Origin: Leptospiraceae bacterium
GTDB taxonomy: Bacteria > Spirochaetota > Leptospiria > Leptospirales > Leptospiraceae
Assembly: GCA_024233875.1 (NCBI GenBank)
Contig: JACKPB010000002.1
Coordinates: forward strand, 186,001 to 250,000
Direction of reading: 5' to 3'
Length of the DNA stretch: 64,000 bases
Under the pieces are notes generated by a model. That model worked only from the letters and a program-made list of their open reading frames with translations, searched no databases and had not been told where the DNA came from. Positions 62,816 through 64,000 of this stretch are shown one piece after another. The translations under genes and the position numbers were made by a program. The first letter of the stretch is position 1. Each line of letters starts with the position of its first letter.

Positions 62816-63835
62816 ATGAAATTTGATCTATCTGTCTACATCGGCAGGTTTCAACCGCCTCATCTGGGGCACTTAGAAACAATTCAAAAAGCTCTGGAAA
62901 TATCAGAAAAGTTACTGATTCTAATCGGTGACTATCGGACTGCACGATCCATCAAGAACCCATTTTACTTTGAAGAACGAAAAGAAATGATCCAATCCGG
63001 ACTCGAGAAAGCCCTTCACGATAGGATTCATTTCGAACCTGTCAGAAACTATCCATACAATGACAATCTCTGGGTAGTGGATATCCAGAGAAAAGTAAGT
63101 AAGTACACAGAAGGAAAAGTAGGAATAGTTGGAAACCAAAAGGATTCCAGCAGTTATTATTTAAACCTCTTCCCTCAATGGGAGTTTGCTCCATCCCCTT
63201 TACTAAGGGGAATCAATGCCACAAATATTCGGGAATACTACTTCGAAGATTCCGATTACGAGAACGCAGAATTTGTAAAAGAAAACATTCATCCAAACGT
63301 GATACGATTTCTGAGTGAGTTCAAGAAAAATGAAGACTATCTTCTCCTCAGAGAAGAATACAGTTTTCTAAAAAAGTACAAAGCGATCTGGGAATCCGCT
63401 CCCTTCCCCCCAACCTTCGTCACTGTTGATTCAGTAGTGATGAAAAGTGGTCACATCCTTCTGGTCAAACGTAAGTCCAACCCCGGAAAAGGTCTCTGGG
63501 CACTACCGGGAGGATTTGTAAGACAAAATGAATTTCTCTTTGATGGTGCTATTCGGGAATTGAGTGAAGAGACAGGTATCAAACTCTCAAAGCAAGAAAT
63601 TCGAAAAGCCCATCGTGAAGAAAAAGTCTTTGATAGACCGGATCGAAGCCTCAGAGGAAGGACAATCACTCATGCATATTTTTTTGATTTGGGAAGCGGA
63701 GACCTTCCCAGCGTTAGGGAGAAAGGTGGTGTAGAAAAAGCGATTTGGGTTCCCATCATAGAAGTGTATGAAAATATTGAAAGGTTTTATGAAGATCATT
63801 TTGCTATCATTGAATACTTTATTTATAAAATATAA
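62816..63835 (+). CDS. nadM: Bifunctional NMN adenylyltransferase / Nudix hydrolase
   Basis: Protein of 339 residues in two parts. The N-terminal nucleotidyltransferase (1-175) begins LSVYIGRFQPPHLGHLETIQ with the HxGH motif at 18-21 and later SPLLRGINATNIREYY. It makes NAD from NMN and ATP. The C-terminal Nudix domain (about 205-335) has the Nudix box GGFVRQNEFLFDGAIRELSE followed by ETGI, and hydrolyses ADP-ribose-like compounds. The fusion is known from Francisella and Synechocystis NAD salvage. ATG 62816 with CGGAGAGAG upstream is preferred to TTG 62795. The next gene begins 144 bases downstream and may be NAMPT, which would make its substrate NMN. Confidence 0.93.
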   Translation: MKFDLSVYIGRFQPPHLGHLETIQKALEISEKLLILIGDYRTARSIKNPFYFEERKEMIQSGLEKALHDRIHFEPVRNYPYNDNLWVVDIQRKVSKYTEGKVGIVGNQKDSSSYYLNLFPQWEFAPSPLLRGINATNIREYYFEDSDYENAEFVKENIHPNVIRFLSEFKKNEDYLLLREEYSFLKKYKAIWESAPFPPTFVTVDSVVMKSGHILLVKRKSNPGKGLWALPGGFVRQNEFLFDGAIRELSEETGIKLSKQEIRKAHREEKVFDRPDRSLRGRTITHAYFFDLGSGDLPSVREKGGVEKAIWVPIIEVYENIERFYEDHFAIIEYFIYKI

Positions 63836-63979
63836 AAGGAGGATAAGTAGTAAATAAATCAGAGAGAGATGATTCTCTTTCCAAAGGTTCCGGCTCCCCA
63901 TTTCAAGACTTATAAAGGGGCAAACAATAAAGAGATTCAGAGAGAATCTTTTCAAAAAAATATTACGGAGAGTAATACA

Positions 63980-64000
63980 ATGAATACAAATTTTATCCTG
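63980..64000 (+). CDS. Start of a gene cut by the window edge, perhaps nicotinamide phosphoribosyltransferase
   Basis: ATG with ACGGAGAG upstream opens a frame MNTNFIL that runs to the end of the window. Nicotinamide phosphoribosyltransferases often begin with a similar short segment before LNTDSYK and are paired with NadM-Nudix genes. With seven codons this is a guess from context. Confidence 0.4.

Noticed and set aside
63836..63979. Possible small gene or riboswitch between nadM and the last gene
   Set aside because: Only a short weak inverted repeat (AGATTC/GAATCT) and no frame; nothing matches a known NAD- or other riboswitch pattern.

Overview
The window is a dense stretch of chromosome (about 50 genes on both strands, short spacers, many overlapping start/stop codons) from a moderately AT-rich bacterium. 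The gene content fits a spirochaete of the Leptospira group, but this is inferred from style and not from a marker gene: several lipoproteins with loose spirochaetal lipoboxes, several class III cyclases and sensor kinases, a TP0108-like phosphofructokinase, a methyl-accepting protein, a DUF3015 pair and many secreted proteins without assigned function. No rRNA, tRNA, CRISPR array, prophage or complete insertion sequence was seen.

Layout. 0-4.4 kb (minus strand): a lipid-modification operon made of a CarH/LitR-type B12 photoreceptor repressor, an FAD amine-oxidase-like protein, DUF1365, cyclopropane fatty acid synthase and a small DUF1475-like membrane protein. The junction of the first two genes looks damaged. 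4.5-9.6 kb: recB and recD, without recC. 9.6-11.5 kb: an exported DUF4139 protein. 11.6-13.2 kb: an AT-rich island with two unknown genes, a 101-bp tandem repeat and copies of a small dispersed element. 13.2-19.1 kb: penicillin acylase family protein, MeaB GTPase, two TPM-domain membrane proteins and a TetR regulator. 19.1-23 kb: a dienoyl-CoA reductase-like protein and an acyl-CoA dehydrogenase, with two copies of a perfect operator in front. 23.2-28.8 kb: alpha/beta hydrolase, membrane cyclase, hybrid histidine kinase and an FGE-fold protein, followed by about 1.1 kb with no convincing gene.

29.9-35 kb: two tandem DUF3015 proteins, a DUF4105 protein and envelope lipoproteins. 35.4-40.4 kb: two unknown proteins, then trpE and trpG. 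40.4-45.3 kb (minus strand): a tight five-gene unit of SDR, LMW phosphotyrosine phosphatase, CFA-like methyltransferase, SRPBCC/zinc-ribbon cyclase and a second SDR that appears to start at CTG. 45.4-49 kb: a chemoreceptor translationally coupled to an exported, rearranged PEP-synthase-like protein. 49-52.3 kb: DUF4956, DinB, a predicted secreted beta-propeller and queA. 52.6-57.3 kb: a GT87 glycosyltransferase, a cytoplasmic kinase carrying a substrate-binding-protein domain, and a lytic transglycosylase without a signal peptide. 57.3-61.7 kb: an L,D-transpeptidase-like protein, two unknowns and phosphofructokinase. 61.9-64 kb: an unknown exported protein, NadM-Nudix and the first codons of a further gene, perhaps nicotinamide phosphoribosyltransferase.

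The most interesting points are the light/B12-regulated lipid operon with its broken junction, the dispersed element with 16-bp inverted ends (four loci), the twin TetR operators, the cyclase-lipid operon with CTG start, and the sensor kinase with a fused cytoplasmic ligand-binding domain. All family names come from reading motifs by eye; no database search was run.
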